A program made the position numbers and the translations under genes. From NCBI RefSeq assembly GCF_910592395.1, contig NC_088318.1, positions 16,492,349 to 16,556,348 of the forward strand: 64,000 nt of DNA. The letters run 5' to 3'. Within the stretch, counting starts at the first letter, position 1. Each line of letters starts with the position of its first letter. This DNA comes from Lineus longissimus. Taxonomy: Eukaryota > Nemertea > Pilidiophora > Heteronemertea > Lineidae. Shown here piece after piece: positions 33,701-48,700 of the stretch. The notes beneath the pieces are model-generated. The model did no database searches. It saw only the letters and a list, made by a program, of their open reading frames with translations, and was not told the origin of the DNA.

Positions 33701-36700
33701 TGTCGTTACTGGAGGTAGGATTTTAAAACTTTAGGCTCTTTACTGGCCTCTACAGGGGTTCTAATCCTCCTGAAATCGCATCCTCCCTAATGCTGCTGCC
33801 TCCAGTCTATGTTTTTGGTCACTTAGACTTTAAAAGTCTGAGACATGAAATAATGGCTTCAGTCAATTCTGCAGCACCTTCAGCGCCGAACCACGTAGAT
33901 CACGTGGCCAAAATCCCACCTCCCTCTTTGAGCTGGTTATCGGAGTCTCCTGGACTTCATGAAAGAACTACGGTCATTTCAGTTCCTCCCTTGCCCTGAA
34001 GATGGCGATGGCGTAGTTCTTTCATGAAGTCCATGAGACTCCGATAACCCAGCTCAAAGGGGAGGTGGGATTTGGTCTGAGATATGGAAAAATGGCTTCA
34101 GTCAATTCTTTAACACCTTCAGCGCCGGACCACGTAGATCTATGTGGCCCAAATCACATCTCCCTTTGTGAGCTGGTTATCGGAGTCGCGTGGACTTCAT
34201 GAAAGAACTACGCCATCGCCATCTTCAGGGAAAGGGAGGAACTGAAATGACCGTTTTGTCTTCTCAGTTCCTACCTAGCCCTGAAGATGGCGATGGCGTA
34301 GTTCTTTCATGAAGTCCAGGAGACTCCGATAACCAGCTCAAATGGGAGGGGGATTTGGGCCGCGTAGATCTACGTGGTTCGGCGCTGAAGATGTTGATAG
34401 ACTTGCCGCAATAGATCACCTTGATGTATCGTCAGCACTGATGCTGTGATGTCATCACAGTGTATGGCAGCCACTGTGAACCAGTGCGGGTTTTTTCGCG
34501 GAATGGCAAGCCAAACATAAATGAGTCCATAGTACCCATACGCAACCTTGAATTCGCTCCAAATGGCTGCCTTGGTTCCCCTAAGCACTACTTCTGCAAA
34601 TGACCACAACAACTCTCTCAATCCTGGCCAGGCTCTGCTAGGTTGATGAACTCTGCGTTGCAGGCATAGACCAACAGCAGTCCTTATCCATTACATTGTT
34701 GGCCAGACCACATGTCAGAGAAGCCCCATTTTAAAGATTCTTGTTAAAATTGTGTGTATGTTTTTCCTTCCCAGGAGTCGACTGCAATCTTATCTTCAAC
34801 CACATCAAGGAGAAAAAGTTGAAAGAAATGTGCCGATTGCCCCCTTTACCACATGCCTCACTTGTCCAAGTGGCACCCCAGGCACAGCTTGTTCTACTGC
34901 AGTATGCCGATTATTTAGAAATCTGGAGGCTTGGCAGTACAATGGAGAAGTCAGGTGCGTACAGTTGATGCCTAGTCATTGTCGAGTTTCTGCAGTCAGT
35001 GTCACAGCCTGAATTCAGAGGATTTTTTACTAAGATGAATAATTGTCGGCGCTTTCAAAAAAGTGTCTCACTTTAAAATTTTCATTCTCACATAATCAAT
35101 TTCAGATGTAAATGGTGACCTCCTGAAATTATCGAGTAACCCCCTCAAATTGCTGCAGTTAAAGAGCAAGGATGATGAGGCGATCGTCTGCTCAGCAATC
35201 TCTCGTGACGGAGAGTGGTTGGCCTACTCGGATCAGAATTCAATCAGACTTTATCAGATTAACATTGTAAGTGTATTCATCTTGATTTATCGGACAGGTT
35301 TTATACCACGGCCACCTATTCCTGCTGCTGTCTGGTTCGATTCCCAATAGCACGTCACACTCGTGAGGTAACAATCACCGGTTACCCAGATCTCGGATAG
35401 ATTTGTGAATGTTATCTTCCCTGTAGAGGTTCTTCACTGACGTCACATGATGACGTTGCCAATTGTTCTGCACTGCCAAATTGGCTGTCACACGTAGTCA
35501 CAACGTAAAGGAAGTGCATTGGCAGGTAGCCGTCAAATGTCACGATGTGATGTCACGTGAAGAACCTCTATTCTCGCTCTGTTTTACCAGGAACATGGTT
35601 TAGTAGTGAGTCCAACCATCAGTCTATCAAAGGTTCGCCATCGGCCGCCCAGTCTCCTCCCCGCCCACAGACTCGCATTTACACACGATGGGACGAAGTT
35701 AGTGTCGGCGTCCAATCAGGGCACCCTGCAGATCGTATCGGTGGATAAGATCCAGCCAAATCTGATTAAGACCTTGCCACAATCATCGACAAAAGCAGGT
35801 AAGAACTTCACAGCGTTTACATCGAGTTAGCGTGGTAAATTGAAAAGGAAAAATCTGGCATTGAGAATGAGAGGAAAGTCTGTACAATACGTCATTAATG
35901 CCTGTGAAAATTTCGTTGTATTATTGATCTTAGCGTAATCTTTTTTCTCTCCTCCAACTTCCACAGGATCAGACGAGCCCATCCATTGTTTGTCAGTGAG
36001 TCCCAATGGAGAGTACCTGGCTGCTGCAGCCCTAAACAGTATGATACAAGTCTACAGCCTCACCTATCTCACAGTAAGACTATAGAAAATGAGGGCATTA
36101 TGAAACATGTCTCATCATCATGGAGCAAACTATGACTTTTTGCCAGAAATATGCTCCATTTAACTTTGGCAAAAATGGCATGAAATGTTCCTTTCATGAG
36201 CTTTAAACAGCTTTAACAATACAATCAGCTTTAACTTTTATCATCGGAAATCATTGACAGTTGAATCAAGTTACAGCATACCCCTTCAGGACTAGGAAAA
36301 TTATTTTTTCAGAGTAAAAGTCAATGCATTTTATTGAGTTAAGGAATGGACATTCATTGACTATAATCGTTAGTTTGTCGGTTCGCTCTAACCTACACCG
36401 TATTTCACCAGGTACTGCTGCGGCCAATATGACCTTTTACAAATGTTACCAAATTAAAAACAACTGACACAAACTCTATCTCTCTTTTAGCACCATTGCA
36501 GTCTCCCGAGACATGAAACTCTCCCGACAGCGCTGACATTTTCCCCCGACTCACAGAATCTGCTGGTGGCATATTGTGACCAAAAGGTTTGTGGATCTAA
36601 GTATGAGCTTTGGTCATATCATAAAAGTAGCTCAGAGTTAAAGAGATCAAGTAGTGGCACGAGTCTTTAGTTAGACTTTTCATTAATTTTGGCAAATGGT

Positions 36701-39700
36701 TTTAATTTATCCAACCTTTTCAGATTATTGAATTCAACCTCACAAACCAGGAGTATACAGACTGGAGTAGAAAGGCGGCCAAGAAATGGCATCAACAATG
36801 GCTAAGAAGAAAAAGTAAAATACAACGTATTCTTGTCCGCGAAAAATATCCCGACCAGATCCTTGTTCAGGACGAACAGACGTTGTGTATCATCGACAAA
36901 ACTCAGGTAAGGATTGAATTAGTTAATTAGCAATAATATGAGTGGTCATTTGTCTGATTACTCCTTTTTCTTCTTGAGTTATTGCATTTTTGATTTCCCC
37001 AACCCCAACATTTTGTCCTAGATTTTCAACAATTTCGAGCACGCATGCCTGCATTCAAAGGCCGATTTTTACAATTTAGCTGTGGATCCAGCTTTGGTTT
37101 CAAAGATTTTCTGAAACTATTGACCTTCCCCCAGGCGGTACCAATCCATGAAATTTTGTAGTCCAGCTCATGGACTACACTAAATCATTCCCAGGTGAGC
37201 ACAGTGTCCCCAGGACATGCCCGAATAATATTTAGCAATCAATGACAATAATTATGCTGCTGCACACAGTCGTGTACGTTGCTGTATCATGTGTGTAGTT
37301 TCAGATTTCCTCGCCATCATGGTATTTCTGTCTTTTTACGTTTCAAATTGACCAAAAGAAACACAGGAAATGAATGAATTGACTCATTATTTCATGATGA
37401 CGTATCCTGATAACGTTGGTCATTTTGCTTTTTGTGGGAATGAATGTACTTTAACATTAGTGCGCACTGTGCATTACTGATCAGCTTCAGTTTAGAAATA
37501 TATTGTCCACCATACACCATGACTGTTCAATGCAAGTGCCATATTTGGGACTAGTTCAAGAGAATAAGTGCAGGGAGCAGCACCTGTTGACTTAAGGTGA
37601 CTGAACGTTACCTAGTCTCGTTGGGGTGTATTTTATAAGACACAGAAATAAAGAAAATTGCTGTCAACCATTTTGATGCCACAAGGCAATGTATCAAGTT
37701 TATTGGCCGCAGGGACTTGACGCAAAATATGGGTAAGTCCAGGGCTGGGCAAAGAACACCTCCCCTGGCCTATCCAAAAAAACCTAGCTGGTATATATAC
37801 GTCTGGGTTTTTTTCTCCCATATCAACCGATATGGCGTAAAATGTCCCACGTGTTCACTGACCGATTCCCTGACGATTCTCATTCAGTCTTGTGCAAAGC
37901 GCCGATGTTGTATCACCGAAAATGATGGCCTGAAATGCTGGGTAATCGTGTTTGAGGTATCCTAGAATGTAAATTTGCTCACACCTCCGTTTCTGCTCCC
38001 AAAAAAGTATTATTTTCTATGGTGATCTCTGGCCAGGCTTCCTTCCAATTTGTCCTCAAGGCACACTCACGAAGGAGGGGATCCAGGTTGTTTTCTAGCA
38101 TTTGGTCGGATCATTTAATTCAACAGATATTTCGTTAAGGTTGCAACACTTTCATCTGTTAATGTTTGCCCAGTGGTCTGTGCATTCGGCTGGCCAGAGA
38201 GAGAAAATTACTATGGATTGAATCCACTAGATTTTTTTTTAAAACTGAATGGCGGTCTGTCCACACTTTTAAGGGGGTTGACAGATTTATTTAGTAAGCA
38301 CAGACCAATTGAAATGTACTTCAGAGTGGTTCCCACATTGTCCACAAACTATGTTATGGTTTGCCCGGGTATTGGGTAACAGCTGAGAATTATTATTTCA
38401 AACATTACACCCACTAGATTGCATGGAGTACCTCGAGTTTGAGCTTTGAGAGGTATTTGAACAGCATACGGAGGAAAGTTTTTTAGCAGGGTTACTGGTA
38501 CTATGCACTGGGACATACTACGTGTGTTAGAATTTATTTGACAGTTTTGATTCCTAATATATCTCCTGAGGCTAAGATTAGAAACATCTTCTGTCTTCAA
38601 ACTGGCGTTACAGTACCAATATCTTCACCACAAGGTAGTTAGATTGGAGAGAGCAAAATCTACCTCTGCAACTCCAACCCATGACTGTTGGCCTCATCCT
38701 GACAAGATGACCTGAAGACCTAGCACTTAGCAGCCAAGAAGAACAAATTCTTGGCATCCTTAATTTGTATTGGTAACTAGCGCCATGCTCTGGGAAAATC
38801 GTCAAAATCACAAAATCCAACACCAGTCTTTCTTATTATGTTATGCATTGAAGGCCCACTCTTTAAAAATGAAAATAAAATGGAGTTGAATTAAAAAAAT
38901 TCCAATTGTTTAAACACGTACTGAATGTAAATAATGCTGTTTTATAGACTGACGTAAAACTAGTGTGTTTGATAACAGGCGCCATGCTTGGAGAAATCGA
39001 ATCTAATTACCACTAGGGCCTGGTCAATAAACGCTCTTGTGCCAGTTATGAGTATATACAGTAAAGCAGACTTTTAAAAAAGACTTGTTACCGGACTGGG
39101 GTTGCATTAACTATGAAAATTAACAAACCTTATTGAGCACATTTTTCGTTTGTTTATTTCAAGTTCTTCCGTTGCTGTTTCTGTTTTTGCAAAAGAATAG
39201 TTGCATTTGCAAGATTGTCTGCCATCTTTCCTCAAAAATCCCAAGCCTGACAATACCCGATTTGTACCACCGCCTCGATGGTCAGAGTCTAAACAGCCAA
39301 ACACAATAGTAGGCCTTTTGCAGCCATAAAAGGGGTGGAATATCTATCTACCGTATTCAAGAGTTAACAACGTAACCGTCATGAATAGTCATGACTCTAC
39401 AGTGGAACTTTTCATATTACATGTACAATTAGAGACCAATTGGATGAAACAAAGACAAGATAGCCAACCCCTTTTGCCTACTATTATGCCCGGTTGTTTA
39501 GGCCCTACCCATCAAGGCTGTATGAAATGTGGTATTGCCGTGCTTGGGATCTTATTGGTGAGTGGATCCAGCATGTAGTCACAGTGTGGGAAATTGTTTT
39601 TTTGGTCGACAGGACCAAAAAAATCTTCTGCGAGTTTTTGTTGAGAAATGTACTTCAAATGCAGAAAAATTCACTAAATGTGCCCGTTTGGTGTTTTTAT

Positions 39701-42700
39701 CAGTCTGCTCTAAGATTTCTACGCTTCAAATATAAGTTGTGCTTGAAAGCCGAAGAAGAAGTCGGCAAAGTTTGTGATGCCAGTATAACGTTGCTTGTAT
39801 TCTGCCTCGAGTACCACCTGACCAAATAATGGAGCTGCTTTTAGTAAATGGAGGGAGGCACCGTTCTGACCTGAAGTACACTGAAAAGAGATACGACGTT
39901 GGCATTTTCTATCAATTTTGTGATAAGTATTTGTTATTAGTCTGAGTACTAGGAAAAAAAACTTTTCAACAAGGAATGTGTTGATGGTTTAATTCAAACG
40001 ATGTGAAGAGAAATTGTCTGAATAAAACATTTTGGTGAATTGTTCTTGAGTCGTGACTCCCATATCAAACCAATTGTTCTCCAAATAATGAAAGAGGACG
40101 AATTGTCTATTTGGTTAAGGGGTCGTACTTCATATACTGATACATGAGAGGGGGTCCAAATCTGTTTATTACATATAGCTCTGGCCCTTTCCAGATCTCA
40201 ATTCTCTTTATTCACCGGTGATCCCTGATCAACTAATCGTCAAGACTTATAAGATAATTCCGAGATATTCACCCCCATCGCCATGATCACTTTATCTAAT
40301 GACTGTAAACTCCTTTATTTTTGCGGCCCAATATATTTTGTAAAATTTTCTTTTCAGATTTTGCTATTTCTGCGAATGGATGCAATTTCTAATGATAAAG
40401 CCATTGAGTTGAACATAATTGCGCCCCTGAAGTTTGGGATTTACCCTCTCACAAAGATGTTAGGCTTGCGAAACAAAATGGTTTACAGTATCTCTTTACA
40501 TATGTAGACCAGGCTCCTTGAGTCTAGAAAACAAGATTCTCTTCAGAGTCTAGAAAACGGTTAGACCAGGCTCCTTTTTTCGTCGTCCATTCTCTTCAGA
40601 ATAGGAGGTAGTTAACAACATTCACGTGGCAGGTCATTGAATACAATTGCTTCCATAAAGCAGGTACCTTGTAAGCATTTTGCATAATTTGCACTTTAAG
40701 GTGGAACATGAGGAATCATCAATCATTACAATGTACATTGTGTACCTGAGTGTTTGAAATTTTATCCCCAACAACTATTTCTGAGAACTTCAAATGTCTC
40801 CTGACTAATTAGCTTATATTTTCTTCCCGCTTATGCATGAGTGATGTATTGTATTTGTTTTCTTCCTGTGTTAACCACTTCAATACTGGACATTTTCGAT
40901 GTTATTCGGTTCATTCCCGGCAATCAAGACGTCATCAGACCGAATAAATTGTCTATAGGAGCGTGCATGCATTATCGCACGTTGGACCGAAATTTCGGGC
41001 TACAGTAGTGAAGTGGTTAAAGTACACTCAAGTGCGGTGTAACATTTCCCATTATTAAATTGAATCATAAAAAAGTTAGAATCAATTATTATGACTGCAG
41101 GCTGCAAAATATTGACTCGAAATTATATACGTGTAGCATTCTCATCTCCATCTGCATGGTTGTTGATTCAAAATCACGAAAATGGAAAATCTTTGTTTTG
41201 GCTGGATAATATCTGCCCTCTGGCTGCTTAAGGGTCAAAGTTATGTGATTTTGAATACTGTTAATCAATTTTGCCCAATATAATGTTATACTTAAACATA
41301 ACAATCAACCACCTGCCTTAGCAAACTACTCTCTATTAACGACTATCTATCAAGAACACTGGATGTGGTCCTAGATTACTTGTTTCCATTGAGTCTGACC
41401 TCTCTTATCAGGACACCTTTCAATTAAAGACAGCACTTGTCAGTTCGAAGGGCATCCTTAATAGAGAGGTTTATTTTGGTTGAATGGAATATCTCATTTA
41501 ATTCTTGTGCATGTTTGTAGGGGTCCCTGAGTGCAGACTCCAGACATATCTGATTGATCTCTGCCTGTCTGTAATCAGGTAGTTCATGTTAGCACTTTCA
41601 ACTGAATGCTAGTATCTAGAATGAGAACATGCTTAATGTTGAAGGTAAGAACATTTGTGACCTGTCACAGCAAAAAGAGGCGCTTGTTGCACAGAAGACG
41701 AGCCTAAAAGACACCAGGAGATATTGGAACATGCGCCTGGTCTTGCTGCGACAGGTCACATGCCACTTTGGATTGGGCTCTGGCGGCCGTAGAATCCCTT
41801 CTCTAGTTTGAGACAGGATTACATTTTCTAGTCCTGAGTGGGTTAAGAAAGCAGCTTAGACGGCATCTAGATTGATTACGTTGCCGAGCTTGAAACAGAC
41901 TACATCAAAAGTTATAATTGTAGCATTTATGCAGGAGACTGGTTTATTACTCGGAGCTGATGAGAAAACGGCTGTAAAATTGCGAGGAGGCTGAAAAAAT
42001 AAGACGGTTTATGTGCTGGAGACCTGAATAAATAATCTCGAGTGTTGGGAGAAATCTCGTGGAGGAGAAATCAGTAATATAGTGTCTCACGATGGGGTGA
42101 CGTGATAAATAATTGCATCAGTTACGTTTTTACGTTGATATTGTGCGCAATGTACTTTCTGACACTTAAAGGGTAAGAGGCTTTGTTGGGTGAGCCTGTA
42201 AATTTTGTTCTAGGAAGTGTGATGTAGGCTTACATGTATGTGTAGGGTGTAGTGGGGGACAAGTAGCCCCAAGCACTGTTTTCAATTCACATGCTCTAGA
42301 ATTGTGAATCAAAAAATTTGATTCTCAACTGGTCCAAGTCCGAATTTCAACAGCTATAGCTATTAATTTAAGGAATGCATCTAATTACAATAAAAAATGT
42401 CTTCACTTTGCAATTAGTCGCTTGTGACACTTTTTGAAAGAAAATTGTCTGAATTGAAATTTGAGTTGTCAGGTCTATTTTGGTCTTGCTAATTACTATG
42501 GTTAAAAAAAACACTAAATTGCCCAATAAGAAAACTGCTTGCTCTAAATGAATGTTTACTGTGGATAATTGCAGTCTTTCATGAAGTAGGCCAGTCAGGT
42601 GTAAAAAACAACGGCGCTATGAATGAAGTGTTTAACCAGTTGTGTCATAACTTCCTCTTCATCTTTGTTTGGCCAGTTTATTGTCTCTAGGTTCTGCACT

Positions 42701-45700
42701 AACCCTTTACCAACTACAGGGTGGCACAGAATGATTTTCACTCACCCAATGGATACACAATAGATTGATTGGAAATAGATTCGCTATGATAGACATGTGA
42801 TGAGCTTAAAGTACATCCTACCACTATTGCACGACCTGTAGCTGCGTCTTGGACAAACGCTGATTCATGCATTTTTTTTTCATACGGGGATCTAATGGCA
42901 CTGTAAATGCTGTCGGCATGATGCAACGTGACTCAGATCCCATGCACACAGATCAAAGGTACATTAAGTAATGAATTGACTTGCTATGGCTGCCACGCTA
43001 ACACTAACGGATGTCCAGTAAAAGTGCAGTTGCGTGGTTCCAAGCAGGAAATTTTCCCCTTTTCAGCATGCTGTGTTCATGTATTAGCATTCATACATGA
43101 CATGATAAGTGTCATTCATACATGACATGATAAATGTCATTCATACATGACATGATAAATGTCATTCATACATGACATGATCAATGTCATTCATACATGA
43201 CATGATAAATGTCATTCATACATGACATGATAAGTGTCATTCATACATGACATGATAAGTGTCATTCATACATGACATGATAAATGTCATTCATACATGA
43301 CATGATAAGTGTCATTCATACATGACACACAATAAGTGTCATTCATACATGACATGATAAATGTCATTCATACATGACATGATAAGTGTCATTCATACAT
43401 GACACACAATGAGTGTCATTCATACATGACATGATAAGGGTCATTAATACATGACATGATAAGTGTCATTCATACATGACACACAATGAGTGTCATTCAT
43501 ACATGACATGGTAAGTGTCATTAATACATGACATGATATGAATTTTGCAAGAACTTAGTTGTGGTCAGCAGAATGAAAAAAATTCTTTAAAAGTTATTTC
43601 TTTGTGCTTGTCCAGGTCAGCTTATTGGCTCTCCATATTTCTTCTTTTCTTCCTATTCAATCTGGAAGTGAGGATGTTACCCATCTGCAACAAAGAAATA
43701 TTCTGCCAAGGCTTGAGACATGATGGAAAGATCATCAATGTCTGCAAACATCGCTGGTGTGGGCAGAAATCAGGTCCATGTTGTTGAGACCCCCCTCACC
43801 TGTCGCCCAACTCTCATATAACATTTGCACTCGGTTCAACTGAGACAGCGACAATTCAATTTATTCTCGACATTCCACGGCGAGTCCATGGAGCATCAGA
43901 TCCTGATGAATCAATGATCAGCAGAGGCAGACGTAATGCTGGTCTCGATAAAAAATCAATTTATTCTTCGCCAGACAGACGAACTCACCTTCAGGGTAAG
44001 CAGTTCTATTTAGAGGAGACATGCTGTTATTGAAGTTCCGTCAGAGTCGCGCGAGTATTGGAATCTATGCTCGCAGCTCTTTTAACCTAGGGTTGGTGAT
44101 GTCGCATAATTCCCTTCTTTGTAGTGTGCAGTTCCTATTGACTGTAACTTCGGACAAATGAGATTTCCTCCTACAAATCGCAAACCAAGGGTGATCAGTC
44201 AAATCATTTGTCAGCAAGCCTCAAATTAAAGAATAATTAAGGCACCCTTTTCAGAGCCATTTTGATCAGGCTCTTAACTCTTCTAATCTAAGACATCGAT
44301 CCATAATGGTTGTAAACATCCTTTGGTACAAACAGCAATACTGCATATAATTATTCATTGACTGCTAAGCAACTCTTATTACCTATCATGTTCATTCTAT
44401 TTATATGTTTGCTACAAGGGGAATATAACCTCATATGATTTTAAGATTGCATGACATTTCTCAAAGTTGATATTTAAATGTCTTGGCACCAAAAGAAATA
44501 AATTTGCCATAGGTTCAGCAAGCAAAATATCTGGACCAAAATCGTGAGAAAACAGTCATTAAAGACAAAAAGAGGTGAAACCTGTCAAGTACTAGTCTTA
44601 TAAGAGCACTGGTTTTGGGGTAATTCTCTATGTTACCGCCTTAGCAATTTGAAATAAAGTTGTCCATGAAGGTTACACTGTGTGGTAAATGAATATCATC
44701 CTGATGTAGCAGGTGCAGATGGATTTTTGGATCGAAAATAGCAAAATGATGATAGATATGGACCGTTCCAAACTCTGGCATGTTGTGATGCATCACCCCA
44801 ACCCAGGGAGAAGTTTTTTTGATGAATGACAAGCTTTTTGTTGATATAACGTAATCGATTTCTTCAGTGTAATGTCGTCCTATTCAATGTCTGTGCAGCT
44901 GTGGCATAGTTTGCAGAAAAAATGTCCCGACTAGTAAACCATGAAACTTTAAAGACACTAAGATTTGGCGAATTTGCCCAATTTTGCTTGGCGATACCAG
45001 GTCTTGAATGTATAGGTGAGGAGAGGGAATGTTAAGCCATGAATTCCTCCTAGCTCGGTTTCATTTCAAAGTTAGGAGAGAGCAGTGACCTGTTCTCCAT
45101 AATCTAGGGCATGGGGGGGGGGGGCTGTGTAATAGTCACCTTATTGTACAGTGAATTAGAAATTCAGTGTGTGCTCAGTTTGCCCAGATTAAGCATAAGT
45201 GGGAGAAATCTGTAAAGCGAGTAATTAAACGACATAGACTAGCTCCGACTGGTATTGGCAATCGATAACGTCTCAAGTTGTCTCGTCAGCTAATTGGCTG
45301 GCTCTGTTCATCCAAGCAGATGCAAGGCAGTGAAATCTCACTTCTAAGAATCTCTCTAATTTCTGTATTGGTGAATTAGTCTGGCTGTACGAACTATGAT
45401 GGAGATGTTGCTTGGAAATATAAAGTCGGGGAGTAAAAGTCTTGCGAACTATTGACTGTCGATGCTTTGCCAAAGACACCCTCTCTCTTGTCACTTCGCT
45501 ATCCTGTTCGAAGCCCAGTCCACTTGATTCAAAGACACCCTGTAATGGTGATACCAAAGACTCTTCTCTCTTCTCTCTTCTTCATCCAACTGGTAGCCTA
45601 GCTCACTTGTTTCAAAGACACCCTGTAATGGTGATACCAAAGACTCTTCTCTCTTCTCTCTTCTCCATCCAACTGGTAGCCTAGCTCACTTGTTTCAAAG

Positions 45701-48700
45701 ACACCCGGTAATGGTAATACCAAAGACTCTTCTCTCTTCTCTCTTCTTCATCCAACTGGTAGCCTAGCTCACTTGTTTCAAAGACACCCTGTAATGGTGA
45801 TACCAAAGACTCTTCTCTCTTCTCTCTTCTCTCTTCTCTCTTCTCTCTTCTTCATCCAACTGGTAGCCTAGCTCACTTGTTTCAAAGACACCCGGTAATG
45901 GTAATACCAATTACTGCTCTAATTGAAATCAGAGAAGGAGAAAATTACCTGTGATATGAAGCATTTTCTTGATGAAGACAGGCGGCAGTTTTTACATCAT
46001 TTCATTCATCAAGATGATAAAGGACTCTGTGAATGTCTCGGCAAATTCCCTGATACGATTAGTGAGAATTCTATAACTCCTTCTCAACTAGAGATATATG
46101 GATAGGGTCATGTCAATTTCAGTTGTAGGGGTGGATGCCTTTCTTGCTTGAAGTGTTGGCTTTGTTGGCCGTGATAAATAAGCGGTCAAAGCAGAAGCAG
46201 CGTTGATCATTTTGACAGTGGGGTTCTTTTTGCCATCGGGATATTATTTGCCTTACCGTCACAAAACATGGAGCATATTCGCTACTCCTCCAGTCCGACC
46301 AAACTGTGTGTTTTTGAGACAACAGAGTCAAAAGAACTCGCTTACAATTGGCGTGGTAACTTACTTCTTCAGTTTCAAGATAGCGGGTGGCCCTCAGCAG
46401 GCGATGGTGTCACTGTGTAAACTGAGCCAACTGTTTGCTCAAGGTTGCTGTGATTTGTGTCAAAAGAAAAACGGGGTTTCTCATGAGGCATGTCACTAAA
46501 TTTGATCAGGCAGAAAAACCTGAGGTCATGAATATTACTACCTTATTACCAATTAGTGTACATCCAGAGCTCTACCCAGATTCTAGTGATGGTTAGACTC
46601 AATCGGGAATCTCATGTACTGTATCTATTGAGGTTTTCAACTCCTTTTTACCTATTCATCAGCTGAGAGATGGGCAGGGCAGCGTTGTTTTACTTATCAA
46701 TCCAAAAGAGAGATAGATAAGATGTAAGCTTACTGTAATAGCTCTCTAAGGATGGACTCACCAGAAAGTCACCAAGATCAGATACTAAGAATTGCTTCCA
46801 ACTGATGTGCTGCAGTAACTTACTTAGTCATTTGAAGAGAGCGCTGCCACACTCAGCAGGAGATGGTGTCACTGTGTAATCTGATGAAGTTGTTTGCTCA
46901 GGGTTGTTGTGATTTGTACAGAGAAAGGAGGGACTCTTCTTATGGGACACATCACATCATGTAATGGCGTTTGTGAGAAAAAGATTGTTTGATATAGTTT
47001 GCGTAAAGTAGTTATCTGGTCTCGCCTTGATAGATTCTGCCTAAGCGAGTCATGAGATGAATTGGCGTGTCCATTGGTAAAAACTTCCTGATGTATCGAG
47101 TTGTTGACCTACCTTGTAGGGTTTTTTTTGGAAAGACTCTGAAGGAAAAAGAGGATTGACATAGCGTTTGATGTGCTACATGGGATGGTCTTTGACTGGA
47201 TGTGTTTGCTGCGGATGACTCAAGACAGAGGATGAGAGGCCTCTTGAATATTGTATGGAATTCTTTATTTTGGTCAAAGTGCAGATGAAGGAGAAGTACC
47301 TAAGGCATAATTGAAAAATGAGACTTTTGTTAATTTCCTGTTGAATGCACTGTGAGTCTGGTACCATTTCAAGGCCTATGCGTGTTAAGCTAGTTAGGGT
47401 GTGAGCTTTGCAGAAGTCAAGATGACAACAAATGCTGTTTGCTGTTAGTATGCAGATGTCAAGATTACGACAAATGCTGTTGGCTGTTAGTTTTGAAGAT
47501 GTCGAATGACGAATGCATTGGGCTGTTAGTTTTGCGAACATCAAGATTACGAAAATAGTTGTTGGCTGTTAGTTTTGCAAACATCAAGATAATTACAATT
47601 GCTTTGAGTTGTTAGTTTTGCAGATGTCAAGGTAACAACAATTGCGTTTGGCAGTTGGCTGCAGGAGTTGTACACATCTTGTGTGGAGATCAAATTGAGT
47701 GGACAGTGTCACAATAGTTCTGCTCCACAAAAATAAGGGGCTTCACAATCAGCACACAAATCTCACCCCTGCCATGATGAATCGGCAATATGAGACCGGC
47801 ATTATCATTTATTGATGAAGGGGTCATCATCTCTCCCTCTCCAATTTCGCATCTGCCTATCATGGTTGATTCGATCACTGTGCCAGACATACCCTAAACA
47901 TAATCGATCATTTATGCATGATTGAATGATGTCTGCGCCAATTGAACCATGTTACGCCGGCTCCTCCAGAAAAAACCGATACAGTCTGTTCGCAGAGTAC
48001 CAGAAACTAACCACTTCGCTCCCAATATCCCTCAGGGGGTCCTTCGAAACCAGCATAGTATGTGTGTTAGCATGAATGCCTGGGTAGAGTCCTATTGCTG
48101 GAGGGAAAACCTGAAGATAACCTTAGGCATAGTTTGGCAATTTTCTTCCTGAGACGTGCATTAAAAACAGACTTCTTTCCTTGATAAAATTGAGAATGTG
48201 GTCATTATCAATCCGTAGGTAGATGGGCCAAGGTCTGTGCAAAAAGTTTTCTTCCTTGTCTTATTGCTTGTGGGAGGGTATGTTTTCCATTGGTGTAGTC
48301 ATGACTCTGCTAGTTGCAAGCAGGCTGCAACAAGGATACCATCTCCGGTATCAAATGGATTGTATTGCAGATATTATTTTCTCATATCAGTGCGTCAACT
48401 CCTCATTTCTGTCTTTCTCCATCTGCGCATCTGGCTATCATGGTCGATGTGATCACCTCGCCTAGATGTGGCCCAAATGCAATCAATCATCCAAGCGTGA
48501 TTGAATGATGTCTGCCGCAATTGATCCATGTTAAGCGGCCTCCTTAAAAACGACGGCAATCGTCTGTGCGTGTCGCTATAGACCAGGGCGTAAAAAACAA
48601 CATGACCGAGCAGTGCATCATTTTCTGGATTAAAGGTTGGATTATACAGAAATAAAATTATCTTATGGAAATTTTTCCCTTTGTATATTTTAAGTCAGTG

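Noticed and set aside
39494-39829. 111-codon + strand open frame in the large UTP4 intron
   Set aside because: No recognisable family, no flanking splice signals that keep a frame, and composition like the surrounding intron.
43083-43540. Possible CRISPR array
   Set aside because: Units are contiguous 25-base repeats with no unique spacers, and the genome is eukaryotic.
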